Below, piece after piece: positions 42,035 through 51,330 of a stretch of DNA of 55,801 nt; positions within the stretch are counted from its first letter, which is position 1, and each line of letters begins with the position of its first letter. The position numbers and the translations under genes were made by a program. Source of the DNA: Sphingomonas azotifigens NBRC 15497 (lineage in GTDB: Bacteria > Pseudomonadota > Alphaproteobacteria > Sphingomonadales > Sphingomonadaceae); the NCBI RefSeq assembly GCF_002091475.1, contig NZ_BCTR01000024.1:1-55801 (forward strand). Direction: 5' to 3'. A model generated the notes under the pieces. That model worked only from the letters and a program-made list of their open reading frames with translations. It ran no database searches and was not told the origin of the DNA.

Positions 42035-43624
42035 ATGCACCGCACCCTGCCTCTCGGCGCGGCGGCCGTCGCTGCCCTGCTCGCCGCCCAGTCGGCCTTC
42101 GCCCAGAACCGCGCCGCCAAGCCCGCCCGGCCCGTCGCTCGCATGGCGCAGCTGCCCGCCGGCAGCCAGCGCCCGGCCCGCGACGTGCTGCTGTCGATCG
42201 GCGAAGGCGAGCTCGTCACGCTTCCCGCCGCCGCCGCCAATGTCTGGACGTCGAACCCCGGCGTCGCCGACGTCTATGTCGCGAGCAGCCGCCAGATCCA
42301 CCTCTATGGCAAGGCGTTCGGCGAAGCGACGGTGTTCGCCACCAATGCCGCCGGCGCAGTGGTCTATTCGGCCAATATCCGCGTCAGCCAGAACATCAGC
42401 AGCATCGATGCGATGATGAAGGCGGCGATGCCGGATTCGGACATCACCGTCACCACCGTCGGCCAGATCGCCGTGCTCAACGGCACGGTCCGCTCGCCGC
42501 AGGACAGCGAGCAGGCGCAGCGGCTGGTCACCAGCCTGCTAAACCCCGGCGTGAAGGTCGACGATACCAACGCCGCGCTCAAGATCGGCGTGGTCAACCG
42601 GCTGCGCACCGCCACGCCGCTGCAGGTGCAGCTGCAGGTCCGCTTCGCCGAGGTGAGCCGCAGCTTCGTCAAGAACCTCAACGTCAATCTCACCAATCGC
42701 GACCATGGCAGCTTCCTGTTCGGGATCAGCCAGGGCAAGCAGGGATCGATCACCACCTGGACCGGCGACACGCAGGACCCGGCAAGCGGGGCGGTGAAGG
42801 GCGGCAAGGTGTTCACCTTCCCCAATCCGAGCGCGGGCAACACGCTGGTCGGCGCGGCGGGCCATTTCCTCGGTACCGATCTGCTCGCCAGCCTCGATTT
42901 CGGCGAGACGATCGGCCAGGTTTCCACCCTCGCCTCGCCCAGCCTCACCGCACTGTCGGGCGAGACCGCGAACTTCCTGGCGGGCGGCGAGATCCCCATC
43001 CCGATCGCGCAGGCGCTCGGCACGACGACGGTCGAGTACAAGCAATATGGCGTCAGCCTCGCCTTCACGCCCACCGTGCTGGCAGACGGGCGCATCTCAC
43101 TGCACGTTCGGCCGGAAGTGTCGCAGCTCTCGTCCTCGGGCGCGGTGACACTGGCCAATACCACCATCCCTGCGCTCACCACCCGCCGCAGCGAGACCAC
43201 GGTGGAAATGGGATCGGGCGAGAGCATGGTGATCGGCGGGCTGCTGCAGAACAGCCACAACAACTCGATCACCAAGACGCCGGGCCTGGGCGACATGCCG
43301 ATCCTCGGCGCGCTGTTCCGCTCGAACGGCTTCCAGCGCAACGAGACCGAGCTGGTGATCGTGATCACCCCCTATCTGGTCCGCCCGGTCAACGCGAACC
43401 AGATCCGCCTGCCGACCGACGGCTACAAGGCGCCGAACGACTTCAACCGCCTGTTCCTCGGCGAACTGGCCGGGGGCAAGAGCGGTAGCGAACGCCCGAT
43501 GCCGCAGATGGCCCCGTCCAGCGCCGCGCCGGCGACGGATGCGCTGGTGCCCGCGCCGGTCGCGCCGCCCAGCCCCGGCCGCAAGTCGAAGAACGCCGCC
43601 GCCACGCCGGGCTTCGGCCTGTGA
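42035..43624 (+). CDS. cpaC: secretin CpaC (RcpA)
   Basis: 529 residues with signal peptide (LGAAAVAALLAAQSAFAQ). N-terminal pilus-secretin N1/BON-like domains precede the secretin core: VQLQVRFAEVSRSFVKNLNV, LASPSLTALSGETANFLAGG, EIPIPIA, then GVSLAFTPTVLADGRISLHV and the C-terminal TPGLGDMPILGALFRSNGFQ and ETELVIVITPYLVRP. Forms the outer-membrane ring of the tad pilus. A proline/alanine-rich tail closes the protein. Overlaps cpaD by one base (TGATG). Confidence 0.96.
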   Translation: MHRTLPLGAAAVAALLAAQSAFAQNRAAKPARPVARMAQLPAGSQRPARDVLLSIGEGELVTLPAAAANVWTSNPGVADVYVASSRQIHLYGKAFGEATVFATNAAGAVVYSANIRVSQNISSIDAMMKAAMPDSDITVTTVGQIAVLNGTVRSPQDSEQAQRLVTSLLNPGVKVDDTNAALKIGVVNRLRTATPLQVQLQVRFAEVSRSFVKNLNVNLTNRDHGSFLFGISQGKQGSITTWTGDTQDPASGAVKGGKVFTFPNPSAGNTLVGAAGHFLGTDLLASLDFGETIGQVSTLASPSLTALSGETANFLAGGEIPIPIAQALGTTTVEYKQYGVSLAFTPTVLADGRISLHVRPEVSQLSSSGAVTLANTTIPALTTRRSETTVEMGSGESMVIGGLLQNSHNNSITKTPGLGDMPILGALFRSNGFQRNETELVIVITPYLVRPVNANQIRLPTDGYKAPNDFNRLFLGELAGGKSGSERPMPQMAPSSAAPATDALVPAPVAPPSPGRKSKNAAATPGFGL

Positions 43625-44283
43625 TGCGCTCCCCGAGGAGAACCGCCTTGTTCCCGCGCCCCGCCTTCGCCCTTCTCGCCCCCAGCCTGCTGCTGGCGGG
43701 CTGCGCCGGCTATAATGGCAGCCTGGATTCGGTGCACCAGCCGGTGGTCGCCCGCCAGGACCTGACGCTCGACCTCCAGGCCGATAGCGGCCGCCTCGCC
43801 CCCGGCGAGGATCGGCGACTGACCGAATGGATGGCGGCGATAAACCTGCGCTATGGCGACCGCCTGTCGATCGACGACGGCGGCGACGGCAGCACCGGGC
43901 GCGCCGAGGTGGCCGCCGCCGCCGGCCGCTACGGGCTGCTGCTGGCCGATCGCGCGCCGGCCACCGGCCGTCCCGATGGCGCCGGCACCGTCCGCATCGT
44001 GCTCACCCGCACCACGGCGAGCGTGCCAGGATGCCCCGATTATTCGCACCCGACGACGATGACCGCGGACGCCAGCACCAGCTCCAATTTCGGCTGCGCC
44101 ACCGCATCCAACCTTGCCGCGATGGTCGCCGATCCGGCCGATCTGGTGCGCGGCGCGCCGGGCTCCCCCACCGCCGATCCGCTGACCATGAGCAAGGCCA
44201 TCGGCGCCTATCGCGCCGCCGTCCCCTCGGGTGCCGGCGGTGCGACGGTGAAGGGCGACTCGGCCGGGAGCAGCCCGAAGTGA
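43624..44283 (+). CDS. cpaD: pilus assembly lipoprotein CpaD
   Basis: 219 residues. A lipoprotein signal (FALLAPSLLLAGCAG) and the CpaD pattern (SVHQPVVARQDLTLDL, CPDYSHPTTMTADAS then SSNFGCATASNLAAMVADP, then DLVRG) identify it. CpaD associates with the secretin in the outer membrane. ATG at 43624 overlaps the cpaC stop; cpaE starts 2 bp after its own stop. Confidence 0.94.
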   Translation: MRSPRRTALFPRPAFALLAPSLLLAGCAGYNGSLDSVHQPVVARQDLTLDLQADSGRLAPGEDRRLTEWMAAINLRYGDRLSIDDGGDGSTGRAEVAAAAGRYGLLLADRAPATGRPDGAGTVRIVLTRTTASVPGCPDYSHPTTMTADASTSSNFGCATASNLAAMVADPADLVRGAPGSPTADPLTMSKAIGAYRAAVPSGAGGATVKGDSAGSSPK

Positions 44284-44285
44284 AC

Positions 44286-45554
44286 ATGCCCTTCAACCCC
44301 GCGCGCGCCGCGAGCCGCGAGCCGTTCACCGCCTTTGTCTGCGACGAGGCAACGGCAGAGCTGATGCGCCCGATCGCGGTCGAGCTCGGCTGGTCGCCGG
44401 AAAAGGTCAACAAGGGCGGGCTGCGCAACGCGGTGCAGACGCTCGCCGTCTCGGCCAGCCCGAACATCCTGTTCGTCGACCTGTCCGAATCGAGCGACCC
44501 GCTGAACGACATCAACGCGCTCGCCGAAGTGTGCGAGCCGGGCACCATCGTGCTCACCGCCGGCGCGGTGAACGACGTGCGGCTCTACCGCGACCTCGTC
44601 GCCAGCGGCATCCACGATTATCTGCTCAAGCCGATCCACCCGGACATGCTGCGCGACGCGTTCCTTCAGGCGCAGAGCGCGCTCGCCGCGCCCAAGTCGA
44701 GCGACGCCGGACTGGCCCGCCCGCACTGCGCGGTCGCCGTGATCGGCACCCGCGGCGGTTGCGGCGCGACCAGCATCGCGACCTCGCTTGCCTGGCTGAT
44801 GAGCGAGCGCCAGGCACGCACCACCGCGCTGCTCGACCTCGACGTGCATTTCGGCACCGGCGCGCTGGCGCTGGACCTCGAGCCCGGCCGCGGTCTGACC
44901 GACGCGATCGAGAATCCGAGCCGCATCGACGGGCTGTTCATCGAGCGGGCGATGGTCCGCGCGTCCGAGCGGCTAGCCGTCCTGTCCGCCGAAGCGCCGA
45001 TCAACGCACCGCTGCTCGGCGACGGCGCCGCCTTCTACCAGCTGCAGGAGGAGATGCGCGGCGCCTTCGAATGCACCGTCACCGATCTGCCGCGCCAGAT
45101 GCTGGTCCAGCATCCGCACCTGATCGCCGATGTGCAGGTGGCAGTGCTGGTCACCGAGTTCACCCTTGCCGCCGCGCGCGACACGATCCGCATCCTCAGC
45201 TGGTTCAAGTCGAATGCGCCGCAGACGCAGCTGTGCATCGTCGCCAACAAGGTTCCCCAGCCGGCCCTCCTCGAAATCAGCCGCAAGGACTTTGAAGGCT
45301 CGATCGAGCGCAGCATCGACATGGTGCTGCCGTTCGAGCCCAAGATCGCCAGCCAGGCCGCCAAGCTGGGCAAGCCGATCGCCGAGGTGGGCCGCAACCA
45401 TCGCGGGATCGCGCCGCTTGCCGAACTCGTCCGCCGCATCCTCGACACCACCGATGCCGGCGAAGGCAGCGAGCCGCAGGTCGCCGCCAAGGGCGGGTCG
45501 CTGCTCAGCAAGCTGGGCGACCTGAAGGCGCTGATGGCGAGCAAGAAGAAATAG
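44286..45554 (+). CDS. cpaE: pilus assembly ATPase-like protein CpaE (TadZ)
   Basis: 422 residues from the ATG at 44286 (a GTG two codons earlier is in frame). The N-terminal receiver-like domain (ILFVDLSESSDPLNDINALA, then SGIHDYLLKPIHPD) lacks an obvious phospho-acceptor pattern, as usual for CpaE. It is followed by a MinD/ParA-type ATPase fold with the deviant P-loop IGTRGGCGATSIATSLAW and DLDVHFGTGALALDLEPGRG. Localises the pilus machine to a pole. The next gene is tadB, not cpaF. Confidence 0.95.
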   Translation: MPFNPARAASREPFTAFVCDEATAELMRPIAVELGWSPEKVNKGGLRNAVQTLAVSASPNILFVDLSESSDPLNDINALAEVCEPGTIVLTAGAVNDVRLYRDLVASGIHDYLLKPIHPDMLRDAFLQAQSALAAPKSSDAGLARPHCAVAVIGTRGGCGATSIATSLAWLMSERQARTTALLDLDVHFGTGALALDLEPGRGLTDAIENPSRIDGLFIERAMVRASERLAVLSAEAPINAPLLGDGAAFYQLQEEMRGAFECTVTDLPRQMLVQHPHLIADVQVAVLVTEFTLAAARDTIRILSWFKSNAPQTQLCIVANKVPQPALLEISRKDFEGSIERSIDMVLPFEPKIASQAAKLGKPIAEVGRNHRGIAPLAELVRRILDTTDAGEGSEPQVAAKGGSLLSKLGDLKALMASKKK

Positions 45555-45561
45555 CCGGCCG

Positions 45562-46542
45562 ATGGCGCTGATGCCGCTCCTGATGCTCGTGATCGCCGCG
45601 GCGGCGGTGCTGGTGCTGCTGGTGCTGGCGCTGTCCGGTCCGTCGGCGCAGCGCGCCAGCGCCCGGCGGCTGACCTCGCTGCGCGACCGGCACATGGTGA
45701 GCGCCAGCGGTACGAACGCGATGGAGGCGCAGCTTCGCCGCATCTCGACCGCCCAGGCCTCCGGCTTCGACCTGACGCTGGCGCGGCTGCTGCCGAACCA
45801 GGAACAGCTCGAGCGCCGGCTGGCGATGACCGGCAAGAGCTGGACGCTGGGCCAGTACGGCCTCGCCACTCTGTTGCTCACGCTCGCCACCATGAGCCTG
45901 TTGCTGCTCAAGGGTGCGCCGCTGCTGCTCGCGCTGCTGTTCGGTATCTTCGTCGGCGTCGGGCTGCCGCACTTCGTCGTCGGCTTCTTCATCGGCCGGC
46001 GGATCGCCAAGTTCACCGCCGCCTTCCCCGACGCGATCGACCTGCTGGTGCGCGGCCTGCGCTCCGGCCTGCCGATCACCGAGACGATGGGCGTGGTGGG
46101 GCAGGAAGTGGACGGGCCGGTCGGCGAGGAATTCCGCGCGATCAGCGACAAGATGAAGATCGGCCGCACGCTCGATGCCGCGCTCCAGGAAACTGCGGAT
46201 CGGCTCGGCACGCCCGAATTCCAGTTCTTCACCATCACCATCGCGATCCAGCGCGAAACCGGCGGCAACCTCGCCGAGACGCTGAACAACCTTTCCGACG
46301 TGCTGCGCAAACGCGCGCAGATGAAGCTGAAGATCAAGGCGATGTCATCGGAGAGCAAGGCCTCGGCGCTGATCGTCGGCGCGCTGCCGTTCGTCGTCTT
46401 CGGGCTCGTGTGGTTCATCAACAACAACTACATGATGCACTTCTTCACCGATCCGCGGCTGATCGTCGCCGGCGGCGGCGGGCTGGTCTGGATGGCGATC
46501 GGCGCCTTCATCATGGCCAAGATGGTCAATTTCGAGATCTGA
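45562..46542 (+). CDS. tadB: tad pilus inner-membrane platform protein TadB
   Basis: 326 residues. N-terminal helix, two central helices, the type II secretion F domain (FPDAIDLLVRGLRSGLPITE, then FFTITIAIQRETGGNLAETL) and C-terminal helices (ASALIVGALPFVVFGLVWFI). Forms the platform with TadC that the motor ATPase CpaF normally drives. Begins 7 bp after cpaE and ends 5 bp before tadC. Confidence 0.95.
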   Translation: MALMPLLMLVIAAAAVLVLLVLALSGPSAQRASARRLTSLRDRHMVSASGTNAMEAQLRRISTAQASGFDLTLARLLPNQEQLERRLAMTGKSWTLGQYGLATLLLTLATMSLLLLKGAPLLLALLFGIFVGVGLPHFVVGFFIGRRIAKFTAAFPDAIDLLVRGLRSGLPITETMGVVGQEVDGPVGEEFRAISDKMKIGRTLDAALQETADRLGTPEFQFFTITIAIQRETGGNLAETLNNLSDVLRKRAQMKLKIKAMSSESKASALIVGALPFVVFGLVWFINNNYMMHFFTDPRLIVAGGGGLVWMAIGAFIMAKMVNFEI

Positions 46543-46547
46543 CGGCG

Positions 46548-47537
46548 ATGGACCCCACCGGCCCCACCCTGCTCGGCATCGATGTCACCTGGGTCGCGAC
46601 GATCCTGTCGGGCGTCGCCGCCTTTTCGGTGCTCGTCGCCATCTACGCCGCGACCACCGTGCGCAATCCGATGGCGCGGCGGGTGAAGGCGCTCAACGAA
46701 CGGCGCGAGCAGCTGAAGGCCGGGATCGCCGCCGCGCAGGTGAAGCGCCGCGCCAAGCTGGTCCAGCGCAGCGAGACGACCGACCGCATCCGCAGCCTGC
46801 TCACCGGCCTCAAGGTGCTGCAGGACGAACAGCTCAAGGTCGCCCAGCGCAAGCTGCTCCAGGCCGGCATCCGCCGCCGCGAATGGGCGGTGGGCGTGAT
46901 CTTCGGGCGGCTGGTGCTGCCGATCGTGATCGGCGGGCCGATGCTGTACCTCGTCTACGGCACGCAGCAATTCGCCACCTGGTCGCCGCTCAAGGCCTAT
47001 GGCCTGGTCGCCGGCACGCTGATCCTCGCCTACAAGACACCCGACCTCTACCTGAAGAACCGCATCCAGAAGCGCAGCCACGCCATCCGCAAGGGCCTGC
47101 CCGACGCACTGGACCTGCTGGTGATCTGCGCCGAGGCGGGTCTCACCGTCGACGCAGCCTTCGGCCGCGTCGCGCGCGAGCTGAGCCGTGCCTATCCGGA
47201 ACTCGGTGAGGAATTCTCGCTGACCGCGGTCGAGCTCGGCTTTCTCACCGATCGCCGCACTGCCTTTGAGAATCTCGCGGTGCGGATCGATCTTGAGGCG
47301 ATCCGCGGTGTCGTGACGACGATGATCCAGACCGAGAAGTACGGCACGCCGCTCGCCTCCGCGCTGCGCGTGCTGGCTGCAGAGTTTCGCAACGAACGCA
47401 TGATGCGCGCCGAAGAAAAGGCCGCCCGGCTGCCGGCAATCATGACCGCCCCGCTGATCCTGTTCATCCTGCCGGTCCTGTTCATCGTCATTCTCGGACC
47501 GGCCGCCTGCTCGATCAACGATGCCCTGATGCATTGA
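46548..47537 (+). CDS. tadC: tad pilus inner-membrane platform protein TadC
   Basis: 329 residues, paralogous to TadB. F domain with IRKGLPDALDLLVICAEAGL then TVDAAFGRVARELSRAYPEL, and MIQTEKYGTPLASALRVLAA, C-terminal hydrophobic LILFILPVLFIVILGPAA. ATG at 46548 closely follows the tadB stop. Last recognised pilus gene of the cluster. Confidence 0.94.
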   Translation: MDPTGPTLLGIDVTWVATILSGVAAFSVLVAIYAATTVRNPMARRVKALNERREQLKAGIAAAQVKRRAKLVQRSETTDRIRSLLTGLKVLQDEQLKVAQRKLLQAGIRRREWAVGVIFGRLVLPIVIGGPMLYLVYGTQQFATWSPLKAYGLVAGTLILAYKTPDLYLKNRIQKRSHAIRKGLPDALDLLVICAEAGLTVDAAFGRVARELSRAYPELGEEFSLTAVELGFLTDRRTAFENLAVRIDLEAIRGVVTTMIQTEKYGTPLASALRVLAAEFRNERMMRAEEKAARLPAIMTAPLILFILPVLFIVILGPAACSINDALMH

Positions 47538-47596
47538 TCCGACCGGAACCTCATGCGGCCTGACCGGTTCTTGGCGGGACGCCAGGAGCCTTATCG

Positions 47597-48139
47597 ATGA
47601 GCGACTTACCCTATACTACCCCGCTGCAGTTCATCGGCCTTGCGCTCGCGCTCGTCGCGGGCTGGCTGCTTGGCATGGCGACCAGCGCGGGCGGGCGGCG
47701 CTGGCGCGAGCGTTACGAGGCAGAGCGCGATGCGCATGCCGCGGCCCGCAACGAACTGACGGCGGCCAACGCGCAGATCCGCGAGCTGGAGACGGCGAAT
47801 GCGCAGCTCGAACGTCGGCAGACCGAGATGCGCGCCCTCCCCGCGAGCGATCCGGCGCCCCGCCGCGACTCGGCGATCCGCAGCTGGTTCTATGGCGGCA
47901 CCGATGTGCTCGCGCGGATTCACGGTATCGACGAACATCGCGAGCGCCAGCTCAACGAACTCGGTATCCAGCACTTCCGAGACATCGAGGACCTGCGCCC
48001 GGAGGACGAGCTGGCGCTGGAGGAGCGACTCGGGCTTCCCCGCGGCACGATCGTCGGCGAACACTGGCGCGAACAGGCGGCACTGCTGCGGGCCGGGCGG
48101 ACGGACGAGCATCTGCGACGCTTCGACCATTTGGCGTGA
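47597..48139 (+). CDS. membrane-anchored coiled-coil protein with helix-hairpin-helix-like domain
   Basis: 180 residues. One N-terminal membrane helix (LQFIGLALALVAGWLLGMAT), a charged coiled coil (about 35-80, with ELTAANAQIRELETANAQLE), and a C-terminal domain LARIHGIDEHRERQLNELGI then HFRDIEDLRPEDELALEERL, where the helix-hairpin-helix-like repeat resembles those in membrane-bound proteins that end in a two-HhH module. Function unknown. Follows tadC by about 60 bp on the same strand and could be cotranscribed; a terminator follows. Confidence 0.7.
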   Translation: MSDLPYTTPLQFIGLALALVAGWLLGMATSAGGRRWRERYEAERDAHAAARNELTAANAQIRELETANAQLERRQTEMRALPASDPAPRRDSAIRSWFYGGTDVLARIHGIDEHRERQLNELGIQHFRDIEDLRPEDELALEERLGLPRGTIVGEHWREQAALLRAGRTDEHLRRFDHLA

Positions 48140-48516
48140 CGTCGCCAAACTAGTTGCGATATTTTAGTTGACTGTCGCCCGGGCGCCACGCTCGGGCGAT
48201 TTCGTTGGTGCGCCGCCCGCCATCCGCCCACATCGTATGGCCCGGAAACCGCCCGGAACTTTCCGCTGCTTTTCCGCTGCTTGAAACCGCTTTTGGCCAT
48301 CAGGCATCGAGCAGGCCCCACCGCTGTTGCACCAGCTGCAGATAGCGCACGGCGATACCATTCACAGCCACGTCTTGAATAGGTCATGTATTTGTCCCTG
48401 AGTGGCTTGACAATTGGTCAGGCCTCCCGGAGATTTGTCGGACCACGGGTAGCAAGCTCGGGACAGAAAATAGAGCACCGCAGCAGGGTTCGCCATTTTT
48501 GATGAGGGGTGGTTTG
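48140..48516. other. 377-bp intergenic region upstream of the second TonB receptor
   Basis: Contains the terminator at 48175-48206. Further on, TTGACA at 48409-48414 is an exact -35 word within a small dyad (TGACAATTGGTCA), but I see no good -10. On the minus strand 48300-48371 reads as VAVNGIAVRYLQLVQQRWGL then LDA and stop, looking like the end of a lost protein or a very small one; unsupported. Receptor promoter presumably lies here. Confidence 0.4.
48175..48206 (+). terminator. terminator after the helix-hairpin-helix gene
   Basis: TCGCCCG (48175-48181) and CGGGCGA (48193-48199) form a stem with an 11-base loop followed by TTTCGTT. It lies 35 bp after the gene stop, probably ending the cpa/tad transcript. 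Confidence 0.7.
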
Positions 48517-51240
48517 ATGCTGAGTCACACGACATGCAAGGCGCGTAGCGCTGTTACCGGTACCAAGTTGGTACTGCTCTCGGCAGGCTGTATTGCCGCC
48601 ATCGCGCTGGGTGACCCGGCGCTCGCCCAGACGAGCGACGCCCCGGCCGCGCAGGGTCAGGACGATTCCGGCGGCGAGATCGTCGTTACCGGCTTCCGCT
48701 CCAGCCTCGCCTCCGCGCTCGACGCGAAGCGCAAGGACATCCGTATCACCGACGGCATCTCGGCCGAGGATATCGGCAAGTTCCCGGCGCAGAACATCAC
48801 CGAAGCGATCCAGCGGATCCCCGGCGTCCAGATGTCGAACATCAACGGCCGCGGGTCGACGATCAGCATCCGTGGCCTTGGCGCACAGTACGCCCGTACC
48901 ACCATCAACGGCCAGACCTTCGCCAGCGCCGACTTCAAGGACGGCTTCCGCTACGACATCATCCAGACCGATCTCGCCAGCGCGATCCAGGTGGTGAAGT
49001 CGCCGACCGCGGACATGGACACCGGTGGCCTTTCGGGCACCGTCAACATCGATACCGTGAAGCCGCTCGCCTATAAGGGCCCGCGCTTCATCGTCGGCGT
49101 GAAGGGCTACAACTCGGAATATCGCGGCAAGGAGTGGACGCCCAAGGTCAGCGGCGCGTACATCGACACCTTCGCCGGCGGCACGCTGGGCGTGATGGCG
49201 AACGTCAGCTACCAGAAGCTGAAGGACCGCGGCGATTACGTCTTCATCAAGAACTGGTACAATGCCGGCGTGATCGATCCCGACGTGCGTGTGCCGGGCA
49301 ATTTCCGGTTCCGCCGCATCGATCGCGATACCGAGCAGCTGATGGCCAGCGGCGCGCTCCAGTGGAAGCCGAGCGACAATTTCGAAGCGCTGCTGCAGGG
49401 CGAATATTCGCGCGACCACACCCGCTACACCACCCGCCAGTACGTGTTCGGCCGCTGGGCGTCGAGCGCGGTGAAGGTGAATGGCAAGGCCAATGGCATC
49501 GCCAACAACATCACCATCAGCAACTTCAACGTCGACAACAATACCCAGCCCGAACTGCGCAACCTGAAGACCCAGGCCTATACCGGCACGATCAACTGGC
49601 AGCCGGGCGACACCTGGAAGGTGCACGCCGTCGCCCACTACACCAAGGGCGACGCGGCGCTGTACGAATGGGCGTCGATCGACGAAGTCAACTTCGCGCA
49701 GGGCGGCACGCTCGACATCTCGAACCCGAGCAACATCAAGTGGACCACCCAGAGCCTGACCGACGGCTCGCTGTGGAACACCGCCAACCGCACCTGGTTC
49801 GCGTTCGTCGATGGTGCCACGCACATCCAGACCGCCAAGGACAAGGCCGCACAGTTCGACGTCACCAAGGACCTCGGCTGGCACGGTATCCAGTCGCTGG
49901 TGATCGGCGCCAAGTATCACCACGAGAGCTTCGCCACCAACGCCTATCGCCATGACCGCGATGGCGATGTGACCGATACGGTGAAGTACCCCGAATATGC
50001 CTGGATCCCGAACCTCGGCACGACGGGCCAGCTGGTCACCAACTTCCTCGACGGCGCGATGTCGATCCCGCATTCGTTCCTGTCGACCAATGCCGACGAA
50101 TGGCAGCGCGTGCTCGCCTCGAAGGGCATCACCGTGCCGGACGTGCCCGATTGGCCCAGCACCTATCGCGTCGATCGCTACGTGCCCGCCGTCTATGCCA
50201 TGGCCAATGTCGACACCACGGTCGGCGGCATGGCGCTGCGCGGCAACCTGGGCGTGCGCTACGAGCACACCCACCAGAACGTCACCGCCAGCCTGACCGA
50301 CGGCACCGGCAGCGACGCCGCGCTGCTCGGCCAGCAGCACATCATCCAGGATTATGGCAACGTCCTGCCGAGCGCGAGCTTCGCCCTCGACCTGACGCCG
50401 AAGCTGGTCGCCCGCTTCGCCGCGGCCAAGGTGCTGGTGCGCCCGCTGCTCAACAGCCAGACGCAGATGGCCGACACCATCAGCACCGGCATTTCGCAGC
50501 AGAAGCGCCCCTTCACCAGCGTTTCGGCAGGTGAATCGCGCCTCAAGCCGCTGACCGCGAACCAGCTCGACCTCAGCCTGGAATTCTACCATGGCCGCGG
50601 CAACTCGATCAGCGTCGCCGGCTTCTACAAGGCGGTGAAGAACGGCACCTTCACCCAGTTCTACTGCCCCACCTCGTACAACGGCGTGGCGCTGAACGGC
50701 GTGACCACCGACTGCCAGTCGGCGGACCTGAAGAGCGACTACAGCTTCAGCCGCGTGCTGAACGACAACCGCACCATCCACATCAAGGGCGTCGAATTCT
50801 CGGCGACTGAGAATTTCGATGGCTTCCTGCCGGTCAAGGGCTTCGGCGCCACCGGCAACGTGACGCTGGTCGACACCAATTCGAGCGCGCTGGGCACCGG
50901 CTTCAACCTGCGCGACCTGTCGAAGTTCACCGCCAACATCACGCCCTATTGGGAAAACGAGATGTTCAGCGTGCGCTTCTCGGTCAACCACCGCAGCTCG
51001 TACAAGCAGGACGCCGCCAGCAGCTTCTTCGTCAACGGCGGCGAGATCCACACGGTGCGCTCGCGCACCCAGATGGACCTGGCGCTGGGCTTCACGCCCA
51101 ACAAGTGGCTGAGCTTCACCGGCGGCATCATCAACCTGAACAACACCCACGAAGACGCCTATCAGACCACCGCGGACACCTTCCAGATGGCCAGCCGCAC
51201 CGGTCGCACCTTCTACCTGTCGGCCACGACCAAGTTCTGA
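48517..51240 (+). CDS. TonB-dependent outer-membrane receptor
   Basis: 907 residues. Signal peptide (LVLLSAGCIAAIALGDPALA) then a TonB-box-like/plug start (GGEIVVTGFRSSLASALDAK), the plug NITEAIQRIPGVQMSNINGR and TISIRGLGAQYARTTINGQT, a long barrel and the terminal phenylalanine (YLSATTKF). This IPGV/SIRGLG style is typical of the expanded nutrient receptors of sphingomonads and Caulobacter, which import carbohydrates or other large molecules. The ATG at 48517 follows GAGGGG; two earlier in-frame codons exist. Unrelated in sequence detail to the receptor at 29504. Confidence 0.94.
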   Translation: MLSHTTCKARSAVTGTKLVLLSAGCIAAIALGDPALAQTSDAPAAQGQDDSGGEIVVTGFRSSLASALDAKRKDIRITDGISAEDIGKFPAQNITEAIQRIPGVQMSNINGRGSTISIRGLGAQYARTTINGQTFASADFKDGFRYDIIQTDLASAIQVVKSPTADMDTGGLSGTVNIDTVKPLAYKGPRFIVGVKGYNSEYRGKEWTPKVSGAYIDTFAGGTLGVMANVSYQKLKDRGDYVFIKNWYNAGVIDPDVRVPGNFRFRRIDRDTEQLMASGALQWKPSDNFEALLQGEYSRDHTRYTTRQYVFGRWASSAVKVNGKANGIANNITISNFNVDNNTQPELRNLKTQAYTGTINWQPGDTWKVHAVAHYTKGDAALYEWASIDEVNFAQGGTLDISNPSNIKWTTQSLTDGSLWNTANRTWFAFVDGATHIQTAKDKAAQFDVTKDLGWHGIQSLVIGAKYHHESFATNAYRHDRDGDVTDTVKYPEYAWIPNLGTTGQLVTNFLDGAMSIPHSFLSTNADEWQRVLASKGITVPDVPDWPSTYRVDRYVPAVYAMANVDTTVGGMALRGNLGVRYEHTHQNVTASLTDGTGSDAALLGQQHIIQDYGNVLPSASFALDLTPKLVARFAAAKVLVRPLLNSQTQMADTISTGISQQKRPFTSVSAGESRLKPLTANQLDLSLEFYHGRGNSISVAGFYKAVKNGTFTQFYCPTSYNGVALNGVTTDCQSADLKSDYSFSRVLNDNRTIHIKGVEFSATENFDGFLPVKGFGATGNVTLVDTNSSALGTGFNLRDLSKFTANITPYWENEMFSVRFSVNHRSSYKQDAASSFFVNGGEIHTVRSRTQMDLALGFTPNKWLSFTGGIINLNNTHEDAYQTTADTFQMASRTGRTFYLSATTKF

Positions 51241-51265
51241 TCGACCGACACCGGGCTATCCCCGG

Positions 51266-51310
51266 AAGCGCCCCTCTTCCCACGCGGAAGGGGGGCGTTT
51301 CTCGTTTGGG
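51266..51310 (+). terminator. terminator after the second TonB receptor
   Basis: GCGCCCCTCTTCC and GGAAGGGGGGCG form a near-perfect stem around CACGC, followed by TTTCTCGTTT. It starts 28 bp after the receptor stop. Confidence 0.85.
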
Positions 51311-51330
51311 GGGCGGATAAGCGAAAAAAG

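Noticed and set aside
48418..51150. A 910-codon open frame antisense to the second TonB receptor
   Set aside because: It mirrors the receptor codon pattern, has repeated His/Val/Gly/Arg shadow composition and no family motif; the plus-strand receptor explains the region.
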